DNA of 64,000 bases, taken from positions 1,015,001-1,079,000 of the forward strand of contig JAODUP010000141.1 of the NCBI GenBank assembly GCA_025642065.1, in the 5' to 3' direction. This DNA comes from Paralvinella palmiformis (taxonomy: Eukaryota > Annelida > Polychaeta > Terebellida > Alvinellidae). Both the position numbers and the translations under genes were made by a program. The notes under the pieces are model-generated. The model had not been told where the DNA came from. It worked only from the letters and a program-made list of their open reading frames with translations, and searched no databases. This document shows positions 12,080 through 23,129 of the stretch, piece by piece; positions within the stretch are counted from its first letter, which is position 1; every line of letters begins with the position of its first letter.

Positions 12080-12116
<37 letters not shown>
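12080..12116. repeat. (AT)n microsatellite
   Basis: Uninterrupted AT dinucleotides, immediately before a LINE 3' tail. Confidence 0.92.
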
Positions 12117-12119
<3 letters not shown>

Positions 12120-12460
12120 CACAAAACAAAACTATTAGATTCATACTAGATCTACATACCCGTTGTCATATTGACTGTCTATTTTTTATTAACTTTCTTG
12201 AGTTAATTTGGGAAACAGGGTCAATTCTATGTCCGTAAATCTAATCTATAATATCTTCAATGGTTGTGCCCCAAATTATTTAGATTCTTTTCATCGTATG
12301 GCTCACTCTCACAATACAAGGAATAGTATCCAGTATCTAATCTTTTAATACCCATACTGTAAGAGCCATAGAGTTGAGTACAATTGTATTGTTTTACGAA
12401 ATAGTCTTCCTATAATTCCCTAAACATATTGATGATAGGAATATTTAGGTATGTTTTATT
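12120..12460 (+). pseudogene. LINE ORF2 C-terminal tail fragment
   Basis: The + strand reads LNLIYNIFNGCAPNYLDSFH followed by RMAHSHNTRNSIQYL. This matches the post-RT C-terminal pattern of CR1/Jockey-type LINEs (FN..AP.YL ... H..NTR). Frames shift after about 12345. A 5'-truncated insertion. Confidence 0.6.
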
Positions 12461-12546
12461 TAGTTAGTTGAGCTGGTTCCTTTTATTTATACATTTATAC
12501 TAATCTGATGCCGTCTCGTGTCTTTGATATTTGTTTAGGTCCACTA

Positions 12547-12547
<1 letters not shown>

Positions 12548-12579
<32 letters not shown>

Positions 12580-12630
12580 GGTGCTTTACGGCCACTTTTG
12601 TGCACGCATTGACCTTTAGTGCCAGCCTTT
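12548..12630 (-). mobile_element. SINE family V, 3' fragment with (ATC)n tail
   Basis: Contains TTGGTGCTTTACGGCCACTT then TTGTGCACGC, matching the 3' half of the SINE at 63.1-63.3 kb. On the minus strand it ends in an (ATC)n tail, seen here as (GAT)n at 12548-12578. Confidence 0.75.
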
Positions 12631-12708
12631 TCTTTGTTATTGGTACATATTATTGGTGATATTAACAGTCTACTGTCATATCAGTAGTTATCACTCTATG
12701 TAGAAGGT

Positions 12709-12975
12709 TTGGAATCAATCAATCGCCGATCCAGATCGAACTCCGTTCAATCATCCGAAATTAGTTTATTTTCCATACCTGTTATTCGGGACATCCAATA
12801 TCGGGATAAAGGACATAACATTACTAGGGAAGACGGTGGTTGGTCGGCTAATAGGAAGGGCGAGCCGTTTAAATTTGTCCATTTCTCCAGAGCTGGTACC
12901 AAAACCTCTGGATCTTTTGCAGCTAGCAGACCAAGTAAGCGGACTATTAACGAAATCAGTGGACTTTGATGACAT
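12709..12975 (+). other. Anonymous coding-like fragment
   Basis: Less AT-rich than its flanks and open in several frames. The + frame at 12836 reads LIGRASRLNLSISPELVPKP then LDLLQLADQVSGLLTKSVDF, which looks protein-like. The opposite strand is also open (12993-12766, Ser-rich). No family recognised; probably a transposon or old gene fragment. Strand uncertain. Confidence 0.3.
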
Positions 12976-13369
12976 GTACATACAAATGCTCACTCACAGT
13001 TATATTATATCAATTCGTACAAGATTAACTAAAATAAATAAAAAATATGTCATCATTGTATCAATACTTGCGTAATATTTGATAAGTTAGCTTTCAATTA
13101 CTCCGTAATAAAATGATAATTATTACAATAGATTAATACAATATGTTAGACATTTAGATCGTATTTTTAGTTATAGTCGACATCAGCCGTATGCTCTATG
13201 TAATTATTTGCCTGCCCAGCTTCAAGCACTATTAATGCTTCAGTAATGTCGTCTGTTTTTTCCACGTTTTACTAATGATTGTAATATTTTAGTGACACCT
13301 ATATAACTGTTTGCTTTAAATGTTTAATAAATTACTGGGAAAATGGATATCAGGGACAGGTCAAGTACA

Positions 13370-13510
13370 CCGGGAATTTACTTAAATACAAGTACTTTCA
13401 ATTTTACAAAGTCCAAGTCTTTATTTATACTTTATAAGCGAGTACAAGTAATTTGCAAAAAATCCAAGTACAAGTACAAAATACTTTGGATTTTTTTTTT
13501 AAATACAAAA
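13370..13510. mobile_element. AAGTA-rich low-complexity block (hAT-like end?)
   Basis: Repeated AAGTAC, AAGTCC and AAGTAA motifs (TACAAGTACTTTCAATTTTA at about 13387, CCAAGTACAAGTACAAAATA near 13468) echo the TACTTTTACTTTTACTT end of the hAT relic at 26.7 kb. Probably a terminus of a non-autonomous relative. Confidence 0.35.
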
Positions 13511-13605
13511 GTAGGCGTGTGATTCATTGATTATTTATGCCATATACTGACATAATAACAGTGACATAAAATATCGGTAATATAAAGTTGAATAATTTTG
13601 ATAAG

Positions 13606-13633
13606 TTATATATATATATATATATATATATAT
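13606..13633. repeat. (AT)n microsatellite
   Basis: AT dinucleotide run between the AAGTA block and a LINE tail. Confidence 0.9.
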
Positions 13634-13689
13634 GTTTCATTCTCAGATATATTTCTACACATCTTATATGTTGGTACTTATTATGTTTG

Positions 13690-13911
13690 TTAGATCACTT
13701 GCTTGGCCAGGGTACTTCATTTATCTGGGTTTCCCTTGCTGTATTTTTTACCAGGGTTAAAACTCATGCTGCCACTTGCGTTTTTTCAGTTATTATCCCT
13801 ACTCTTTGGAACTCACTCCCTGAATATTTTAAATCATCAAATAGCATAGTTTCTTCCGTCACCATTTGAAAACTCATCTTTTCAGATTATTAATATTATT
13901 ATTTAATATTG

Positions 13912-13951
<40 letters not shown>
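13690..13951 (+). pseudogene. LINE ORF2 C-terminal tail ending in (ATT)n
   Basis: Reads TRVKTHAATCVFSVIIPTLW then NSLPEYFKSSNSIV; after a frameshift near 13862, HHLKTHLF. The A.t.WNSLP...+.s.S...F+..LKTHLF pattern is the usual C-terminus of CR1/Jockey-type ORF2. An (ATT)n run at 13914-13951 follows and may be the element's own 3' tail. Confidence 0.7.
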
Positions 13952-14519
13952 TAGATGTAGAAAGTAGCCTTTTCTTAGTGCCTCAACCACCCAAATGGTG
14001 GCTTCATATAAATTTGATTAAAGAAAGGGATTCTACTCGACTACCGCAAAGTTATATTTCCACATTGTTTCCAAGCTCCTTCATATAACAGGTTTTAAAA
14101 CAAAAGCCTAGATCACCTTATTTTGTTTAGTGAGCTGAAAGCATTCTGTAACAAGGCATTATTAATTATATAATGGACTAATCATTATCACCTATGCAGA
14201 TGTGTCTTCGCCATCTATATATATCATATAACTAAATATGCCTGAGGTACTATACATTGACGATATGTTTGTCTACGATGATCCCATCACTACTTGTCTT
14301 CGACCGATGCCGCGTTTCTATGCATATTTTATAGTCAACAAGAATGGACGGAATGTCGGAGGTTATTCGGTAACATCTTTAGAACATTGGTGGATGTCTA
14401 TTCCAAATCGATCAGTGAGAAGTCAACGAGTCCATACAAGGTCTAATGGTAGGCAGAAACGCGAATGTTTTGTTCCACGAAAGTTAACCTTGTCAATCTA
14501 CAAGCCAGCGACATAAGGG

Positions 14520-15935
14520 TGCGGGGACTACCCTGATTATTACCGATTATCCTAACTGTCTTGTAAACTTGAGTATTCACAAATCACAAGTAAAATATGT
14601 ATCGCATTATTGACATGGTGTTACTTGTTCTATTTGGCTGGGTCTAGGTGTTTGATTTAAGATTGTGGCTTGGTGTTCAGGTAAAATTTGAAACAGCCAA
14701 TTTAACTAAAGGTAGCATTAGGAATCACTTCCTATAATATTTAACCACAAGCCATTATTCAAATGGTCTGTTGGTTTACATTTACATATTTATCGTAGAC
14801 CCCCCCCCCTCTCCCGATAATCCCTAGATAAATGCCGAAAAAATTCAGAGCACAAATACAAAGAACTGATATTAATTTTCGTTAGAAATAAACAACAAAC
14901 GTTTAGTAATAGAAATAATATTAACATTACACATAACTAACACCTAACATCGTTAGTTAAATATTGATTGCTTGCCAAAACGTCCACTAAGTGATATGGG
15001 GTAATTTAATCATAATAATATTTATTTGATAAGGCTCTTTCACTATTAGGACCCACTAAAGGTCGTTGTACCGTGATACTCTAAAAGTCAGAACATCTGT
15101 CTGTAACAGCAACAGACCATACAACTTACACAGGTAAAGAACGCTACTGAAATGCATCAACAATTCACTGAAATCAAGGGTCTGGTTCGAAATTCAATTT
15201 GTGCTACCAAAGACGCCAGTATGTCACGGGAGTGTGCCGTTTTGGGATTGTTCAATACAATAATTGGCCGGAAACGCTGTTTCTCATTTCTTCTGATAAA
15301 TAGAGTAATCGTGAAATTCTAACGATGATGGTATGGTTCGTACCTTGACATAAAACAAATCTACATATGTGTAATACTAACAATACTAACATCCTGTAAG
15401 TGTGTATAGTTGTGTCAACAGATGGTGTTTTTCCGCAGTGATCACAGTGTATGCTTAATTCCCTATTTAGCTGAAATAGTTTTCACTGCAGAGTCTGAAC
15501 TATGTACACAAGGCATTACCATCAAGGGTCCGTGAGGCGAGCGGGTCGTCTGGAGTATAATTAATTATTTATTAGAAATAAGAGGAGAAAGGTGTATTCT
15601 GACGAAAGCATAATAATATGGTCAAGAACTACAGGCCGGAAACAAACAAACATTTAATAAACCGAGTAATGTCTAGAAAGGTACAAACATATGAGTGGAT
15701 CAAAATATATCGTGTAGAGTGATAACTGAAAGAATTCCTCGAAATTAAACTTAAAACTTAAGGATAACTAAAAATCGAGACCTGTGGCAAATGGTCGATA
15801 GGCCTTCTCTACCTAAGGAAATATCTCACAAACACGGCTATGAGACGGATTCGAACTCCAAAATTGCAGGTTTGTAGCCAAGTGATGTATGTCTATCTAA
15901 GCACATATATCTACGGTGTTGACACGATATTCTGT
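14520..15935. other. Noncoding stretch
   Basis: No supported gene. A C-run lies near 14800. Short open frames at 14238-14516 and 15938-16135 show no recognisable motif. Confidence 0.5.
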
Positions 15936-16213
15936 TCGTGCCAGATTGTATCGTACCCAGAATAAAACGACACAAAGGCAGCTGTTATGGAACAAGAAAA
16001 TCGAAGGATGGTGACCTTATTAATGAAGTTCCTATCCGGCCATCTAGACTGAAAGTCTGCGAAACGCGGCCACCTTCAGTCGGGTCTTCCATTATTCACG
16101 TAGTTGTCCATGGCGAGATCGTTCGTCAGCGATGATAGAAATATAGTTACGGCTCACAGAATCGGGCAGCATCCATTCAGCCAACAGCCATCATCGACAC
16201 CACGAGTCTGACC

Positions 16214-17026
16214 ATGATAACTGCTAGAGACATTGCTTTAGTCAGCCTTATAGTGAGGATAGGCTTCTGTCTTAATGGCCGACCTGCTACTCTTGTTTCA
16301 GTCGACGCTTTCCCAAAGACAGATTACAAAATATTTGAGATGTACATCGAGACAATAACCCAATGTCATTATATTTGTATCGAGAACAACGACTGTGTGA
16401 CAGTTGCGTATGAAAGTTCCCCATCGATTTGTCGTGGCTACAAGACGACAGAAAAACAAGTAGTGGCTGGTGATAAATATTTAGTTTGGAATCTGCAACG
16501 TGAAGGTAACACGATTACACTTACATGGATAATTTGTTTATCGTTCTGTGATTACAGATAACTACAACTACTTGTAATGGAAAAAACAAGAATATGTAGT
16601 ATGTTCAAACTACGAATAAGTTCCCTCAAACTTATATCTACAACTTCACCGTTAAATTGTCTGTTATCAACTTAGCGTTAGCATTATTCACCACGGTAAA
16701 ATGCCCGAAACATATAAATCAGTTAGAGATTCACACATTCTTTTGAGTAGAAAATAAATGAAACTCGTTCTTCTCGTATAAACACTCTAAATAGAATGTT
16801 AAATATACACGTTTCTTATTAACTTTAATTGATTATTTTATATGACATAGTAAGGAATCAAATGTGTTCTTATTTTATAAGACTTTTACAGCTTAGCAAT
16901 ACGTTTCCAGGGTGTTCTACTGTTGGCCTAATGCCTTGTCTCAACGGTGGCACGTGTATTGAAGTTGACGGTGCTGTGGATTGTTCTTGCCCGGATGGAA
17001 CTACAGGAAAGTTCTGCGAATCGTAA
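16214..17026 (+). CDS. Two-exon secreted PAN/apple-like + EGF domain protein
   Basis: Exons 16214-16505 and 16911-17026 join at a phase-1 intron (GTAACA ... tttccag) to give 135 aa. Residues 7-20 (IALVSLIVRIGFCL) form a signal-peptide core. Residues about 28-95 look like a PAN/apple module: Cys 51, 55, 61 and 73 in the order C-x3-C-x5-C-x11-C, with aromatic residues between. Exon 2 encodes one canonical EGF module with six Cys at 99, 107, 113, 122, 124 and 133, including PCLNGGTC, then ends at TAA. PAN and EGF modules mediate protein or carbohydrate binding in extracellular proteins, so a secreted adhesive, mucosal or lectin-like role is plausible, but the ligand is unknown. The protein is short; an expressed fragment of a larger family or a recent pseudogene is possible. 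A possible poly(A) signal is at 17646-17651. Confidence 0.75.
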
Positions 17027-17029
17027 ATA

Positions 17030-19440
17030 AGAGGCATGCATTAAACTTACTTATAAGTTACATTGCTATGACATTTCTGCCGTGTTTAACACTTAGTGTT
17101 TCTATTCCCTATTTAGAGGCACAGTCATGTATCCCTTCTATACACGCAAACGCAGCCTACCTTTAGTAATAGCTTTGATGTTATTATTTAGTTAACTTGC
17201 AATGACATTGTCTAGTAATAAGTAGTATATATTGTTCTATTTGTTTCCTATAATCATTAATAATATTGATACCTTTATCGTGTTTGTTATTGTAAATGTC
17301 ATACAAGTGTGTGTTCCTTTTGGGTCGTGTCGCTGCAGAAGTAAAAGATAGCCAGCCACATATGTTAAATCATCTCTTACGAGGTGATCATGTTGTGGAA
17401 TATAAAACTATTGTCATAGGAAGTTATTGTCATGAATGTGTGTGTTTCATAAGGATACTTAACAGACGTGCACGTCTTGTGTGCTTATATCCAAAAGGCA
17501 ATTATTTAATTAAATGCATGTATATGATCATAGAAAATATTTCAGCAAAACTGAAACTACTGTGTCCCTAAATGAATTCCGAACAAGATTATCAAACTAT
17601 AAACACTCCACTATAAACAACGCTAAACAAGGCTTAGTCCGGTACAATAAAGATAACTATTGACAGACCACACCTTTAGTCTATGGATCATTTAAATAAA
17701 GGAGTGTGGTGTTTAATAGTTTTCTTCTACCTTGTGAAATACGTAACCCGGTGTTAGAAAACACGTCAATACACAATTAAATACGACCGGTATTGTTATA
17801 ATGGTGCGATAATGTGCAGGCTTATTGCGAGTATATCTGTCGTGGTGTTTATCGCGTTCTCCCGTCACCATCAAGCCTTGTTCCACTAGACCGTGACCAG
17901 GTTTCATATCATCTTTTATTAATTGATGTCATATTTTGTTAGAAGGCTGTGTTCAGCTATTAACCGTTGTTCCATATGTTCCAAATATATCACGACACGC
18001 GCAAATTTAGCGAAGACAGAAACCTATATTTTAATTATTATCTCCGTGAGAGTGCTAAATGAGTGTTATTAGTATTAAATAGTTTATCGGATTATATAAT
18101 ACAATAACGGCCAAAAAGAATTTCAAATCTCATTAAATCATGCTTCTATCAACTATCCAGAACTATTTCTGGATTAAACATAAAACGAGAATGGTGTCCA
18201 TAGATATTAGTTGGGGAAGACACTTCGACTACGTTTGTAATTAGGCTTTAATCAATTCAGTTTTCTAAATGATTTAGCGAGGATGCTGCGCCCTTTGGCC
18301 ATATCTCTCAGGTGTATCTAGCATCGAAGTTAAACCAAGAATTCCCTCACTCACTGAATTAATTAACCAAACAGTCTCCTGATACTGATAAATATTTCAG
18401 TTAACGGCATGATTAGTAGAAACATGCTGATTCTGGCTCATTTTGGTGTGCGTGAACCATACAATGGTTTCTAAAATATTGATTATTATTAACGCGGTTA
18501 TATTACCAGTACGAGGTTATACAGTCCAACATATGGCGTGCAGACTGTAGTTTCAGATGCTTGATTTCATTTGTATCTGGACGTTGTCAATTCGTCGAAA
18601 ATTTCAATTTTTATCACAGACACCTCCGTTTAATTTTTTTCTTTGTAAAACGCATCAGTAAAGAAAGGGCATAACTGATAGATACCAAACATTTAAACCA
18701 CCAAAGATGTTACCATATCTAACTACAATGTTTGAAATTTCAACAGTATTTCCAGACCTTCAAAAAATGTAAATGAAATAGATTTAATATATGCGACTTC
18801 ATACAACGTCGACATTTCGATTTATTTAGTTGCTACAATTAGATAAACCGCTGCTATTAGTCCTATTTTGGTGTTTATCGCGTTTAACTTAGAATGAAAC
18901 TTGATACTTACACGAAAGAGGCATTTCTAATGGGCGTGCTACCCTGACCTAATGGTTTTATCATTGGAGAATTTGTTTTAACGAATTTATTATCAGCGTA
19001 AACTTTTCTTGCTAATAAGCGAATAAACATTACTACCCAAAGAATACTTGACCTATTAAATGTATTTGTTCGTTATTATAATATATGAGTAACCTTATAT
19101 AATCTATTATTTTAAACTGGGAATGCAATTCATAGCTATCAAATAGTATTTGCTATCATTTTTATGCGTTTAACTCTCGGATGCAGGTTCGAATCTAGGT
19201 CTAGGTTCAAAATCCTACACTCGTTTTTCTTAGATTTTCTTGTCAAAGTATTTTAACTATTTGTTTTAATTCAAATTCAAAGAGTGGATTGTTTGGAAAA
19301 ATAATAACTCGTTCTATTGAAATGTCCATTTTCTATATTTAACCTTTTTTTTAACTTCCGATGCCTATATGCCAATGTGGGTATTTCATCTTCTTAAATT
19401 ACATGTTTATCGTCATTTGCAGATATGGCGACCTTATTGC
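17030..19440. other. Noncoding stretch downstream of the PAN/EGF gene
   Basis: No supported gene or repeat. Open frames at 17296-17571 and 17713-17907 lack recognisable motifs. Confidence 0.5.
17646..17651 (+). terminator. Candidate polyadenylation signal for the PAN/EGF gene
   Basis: An AATAAA hexamer about 620 bp after the stop codon of the PAN/EGF gene. It is a plausible 3' end, but such hexamers are frequent in this AT-rich sequence. Confidence 0.3.
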
Positions 19441-19467
19441 TTCTTCTATGAAATCTCACAATAATAA

Positions 19468-19760
19468 TAATAATAATAATAACCAAAATGGCAGTTATTT
19501 TACGTGGCTTAGCTACTTCAAATGAGGGAGACGCATATACTCCATAATTTCCTGCTTCGACACGGGGACGAATTATAAATAAATTTACAATTTATAATAG
19601 ATGACATATTCGATGGAGAAAACTTTGCCAGTTGCCTGGTTGGGTGTGAAAATTTCTCTACTATAGTGCCACGGCCGGGATTCGAACCTCCGACCTCCCA
19701 CACAGTATGACCATGTGTAAGAAAGTCCCACGCTATTACCCACTAGGCCGTAGACCATGG
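19468..19760 (-). mobile_element. tRNA-derived SINE, family B, near full length with (ATT)n tail
   Basis: Minus-strand reading from about 19757 has an A-box-like GGCCTAGTGGGTAATAGC and a B box GGTTCGAATCC near 19682. A body shared with 34200-34378 follows (GCAACTGG-, then GCGTCTCCCTCATTTGA), then ACTGCCATTTTGGTTATT and an (ATT)n tail (seen as AATAAT repeats at 19461-19482). The internal Pol III promoter boxes explain the short open frames here. Confidence 0.8.
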
Positions 19761-19899
19761 TCTTGGCTTTTAATGACATTCATCATTATCGTCTGCTTCT
19801 TGCGACTAAGAAGGCAAGTGTTCTAATCATCGAATCTAATGCACTTCTTCATCACAGCTTCCTTTACAGTCCTGCACTTCTTTTATCCTTTATCATTTC

Positions 19900-21001
19900 A
19901 TACGAATACAGTCATGCTCTCAATCCAACAAATTCACTCATAATCTTCCAGCCCCTTTCATTCTTAAACACGCCATCAATCTTCTTGTTTACTATTGAAT
20001 TGATCCTAGATTGGTGATCTTTTAGGTAGCTGCTTGTGTCAAACTGGCTGATGTCCTCGTAAACATCTAGGGTTTCCATTTTGTAGGCAATGGAATCACT
20101 GTTTCTGAAGAGCAGCTTTACCCTATATGAACAATTTAATTTTGACGTAATTATAATCAAAATGATACATTACGGATTTGCTGAGATCTAGAATGCACAT
20201 AACAAAATAAATGGTTTCGTTAAATACAGGCTTAATCTTTTTCATGTGTATTGAAATTAGATTCTCACCAAACATGTTACAATATTTATAGTTTAATGTT
20301 ACCGCAAGGTTTCTAGATGCTTTTTCAGAATTGACTAATCTCAATTCCACCCTGTTTCTAAAGTTTTCTATGTCTTTCAAAATGCTGAGTTTTTCATCCA
20401 ATTTTTCATAGATAGGTATTGGGCCCAAAGAAAATTTTAACCATGCACTTCTTAAAATTTATTACCGCGGTGACTTTTTGTAATTTTGAGCCCTCATCTC
20501 TCATACAGATTAAGATTTTCATAGTTTTCAACATATTTATTTCTTCAAATGTGGATGCATTTTTCAACATTATCCACTTTCATCCTTTCAGGAGCTAGAA
20601 GATAGTCATTATGGTGATCATGTAAATGGTGTGGTGGGTATTTGAAATCAACTTAACGAATGCATGAATAACATTTCTAGTTTTTAGACTCTTCTTGATT
20701 AATATATTCAAATCCACAAGTGGGAAGGTGTTTACTTATAACCCAACGATACATATTATTGTCACGCAAGTATGAGAAGTATTTTGTTTTGTAAATTTAA
20801 GTTGTTCGCTTTTTCTATGTTATGATTCTTTGTTTTACCATATATTGTTGAAATAGTAGTAACTCCACCGCTAATTCCATTCTCAATCATCAACAACATG
20901 TCAGTGTAACTCAGCAACTCTACTTTCACCCGCAAGACCTGATAGCACCAAGATGAATCTAACTCGTAGGTCCTCAGGCACACATCTCTGATAAAACACA
21001 C
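19900..21001 (-). pseudogene. Protein-primed family B DNA polymerase relic (Polinton/Maverick-type)
   Basis: Minus-strand reading in fragments, in order: TYELDSSW, KVELLSYTDMLLMIENG (about 20930-20870), NNMYRWVISKHLPTCGF (about 20755-20700), YVENYENLNLYER (near 20530), FRNRVELRLVNSEKASRNL (20360-20300), NMFGENLISIHMKK, MCILDLSKSVMYHFDYNY, then METLDVYEDISQFDTSSYLK and ending SEFVGLRA at 19912. The order and content fit the palm-to-C-terminal part of pPolB as carried by Polinton-like elements. Frame changes and stops are frequent, and the DTD catalytic box is degraded (RNSDSIAYK). No capsid, integrase or protease genes are seen nearby, so only a fragment survives. Confidence 0.7.
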
Positions 21002-21009
21002 AATATCTC

Positions 21010-22350
21010 AGATACAAACCGTAGAAAAAGGTCCAACTGCTGTTATTACAGTTTTTCTTCATATTTAAATATAAATCTACTTTAACTAAAATTGTTTACA
21101 AATCTTTGAGAAAAGAAGCCACGAATTTAAAGCTGTCGATAAGCCTCAACCCTCGTTATTTCCTATGCAAGATATGATCCTTCGGCTTATATCAAGAACT
21201 TTGACTAAAATGTTACAGTGTCATAGCCAGAAAACTTACTTATCATCCTGGTATATGTGATCCTCCTCAAGAAGTTTTGGCAAATATCTTCGATATTGTA
21301 TTCTAGACTATCTACAAATGTGTTGCGTAATACCAAATCTGAGACTGGTGTAGTATGGTTTAGTGTCCAAATATAGAATATAATTACGATCTAGAAGAGA
21401 AACACGCCCGTCACCATTTACAACTAATAGCCAAGTAAACTCCACTAGCTCACAGCCAACCAGAGCCGTTTATTCGTAAACTGTATCAGAGAGCTTAAAT
21501 ATAGAGAGGCGTTACTCTTGCCGCGCCATGTTGAATTTTGAACCAGTGGCGCCCACAGCGACCGGAGGTATTTCTCAGATAAACAAAAGCTCTCTGGTCG
21601 TGTACATGTGTGCGCATGGTTGAAATGAATTCCCAATACTAGTACTATATGTTACATGATCACATACTCTTTTATTAATTAACACTTTAATTGTGCACAC
21701 ATGACATCGAAAGAAACGAAACTCTGAAACTGTAAATAAATAATTAAGTGATTTCACAGCCCAGTCACTTAATTAATTCATAGCCTACAATTTGCGATCA
21801 GTTGACAGCTGATCAGAAAATAATTAAACGTGGTTTAGGTTATTTCACAGCTTTGTGTGTGGAAGGCGTAAAAGTTTTTTTAATGAAAATAATTCGGTAT
21901 ATATGAGGTAAATGCATACAAACATACTTTCATCATGTCAGTTTATCATAGTTCATAAATTTTTATTTATTTGGATATATACCTATAATGATATATACAG
22001 CTATTATAACGCATCCATAACACAATTCACCATATGTTCATCATGTCCGTTTATCATATATTAACTTTAAAAAATTAAAGTTCATTTAAAGTCTACACCT
22101 CAATAATATAGACCATGCAATATAGGCCTGCCCAGCTGAGAACAAAGAATATACATGGAATATTAACAATGTTTATGTTTGCGTTAACATGTTAGAGATA
22201 GAGAAATTAGTACTTTCATACAATAAGCGGCATCAAATATCTTGTGCCACGGGTTCATCTATAGTTACAATCAGTCATTTGTTATCAAATGGACAGAATA
22301 ACCCAAATTGCTTCCAGCTCTAAACAACCACTACTACAAAAATATCACAT
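21010..22350. other. Noncoding stretch
   Basis: No supported gene. Short minus-strand frames at 21445-21757 and at 22361-22675 have no family I recognise. Confidence 0.45.
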
Positions 22351-22732
22351 TTAGTCCAGATCAGTGAACTGTCTGTTTAAAGTTAGACAGAATATACCCA
22401 GAGATGTAATAGACACATACATTGACTACTGTAACAGATAACACCAGTAAATCTGTATCCAAGAGATTGGCCTGTTTACATGGTATCTCATCATCATAGA
22501 ACTTCAAGGACTGAAACAGAACAATACCTTGTAAAATAATGACTTGAACCAGGTGCATACACAATATGTAAACACATGTTTTCCTTTTTTCAAGTTGGTT
22601 AAAGAATTTGATTTGATATGCATTTAAGTTATAAAGAGAAGTATACCAATTAAAGCACATGAGCTGAACATTCAAGTACTAATTCAGGTGCTGGTAATCC
22701 TTGTTGGTGCTGGTAATCCTCACCTCTGAACA

Positions 22733-23126
22733 CTATACTATCCCGGACAGTGACCTCATCACGATAATTGTAGTAAGAAACGATGGACTGCGGTGCTTGA
22801 GTTTGATGATTTTGATATTCTTTAGTTCAAACATGGTTGGATCATATTGTGTAGCATAACGTATATCATTCAGACGATGATCCTTAATACCGAGTAGTGA
22901 CACATTATTTGCATAGACTAGTTCTTCCACTGGTTTATCATGAAGAGGTGCTCGTGACAATGTGTACGCCACAGGAATAGACCTTTTCAACTGATATCGT
23001 AGTGTGAAATTATAATGGTTTGCACGTAAAAGTAGCGATTGTAAGCACTTAGGTGTCTTGCATAATGGATTTAACACAGTTGATTTCAATGGCGTGTGGT
23101 CAGTTATGATGCACGTATCAAGACCA
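22733..23126 (-). pseudogene. Ty3/Gypsy pol fragment: end of RNase H
   Basis: Minus-strand reading gives CIITDHTPLKS, then LNPLCKTPKCLQSLLLRANH, YNFTLRYQLKRSIPVAYTLS and RAPLHDKPVEEL. The TDH box, the HYNFxxRYxxG/KxxxVAxxLSR pattern and what follows are the RNase H to linker region of Gypsy pol; the usual VADxLSR Asp is replaced by Tyr here. The fragment starts abruptly at about 23126, exactly where the LINE 3' end lies. Confidence 0.8.
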
Positions 23127-23129
23127 TAT

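Noticed and set aside
22361..22675. Minus-strand 104-aa frame with a YISGYI string, considered as a transposase piece
   Set aside because: The match is too short, and the rest shows no family pattern.
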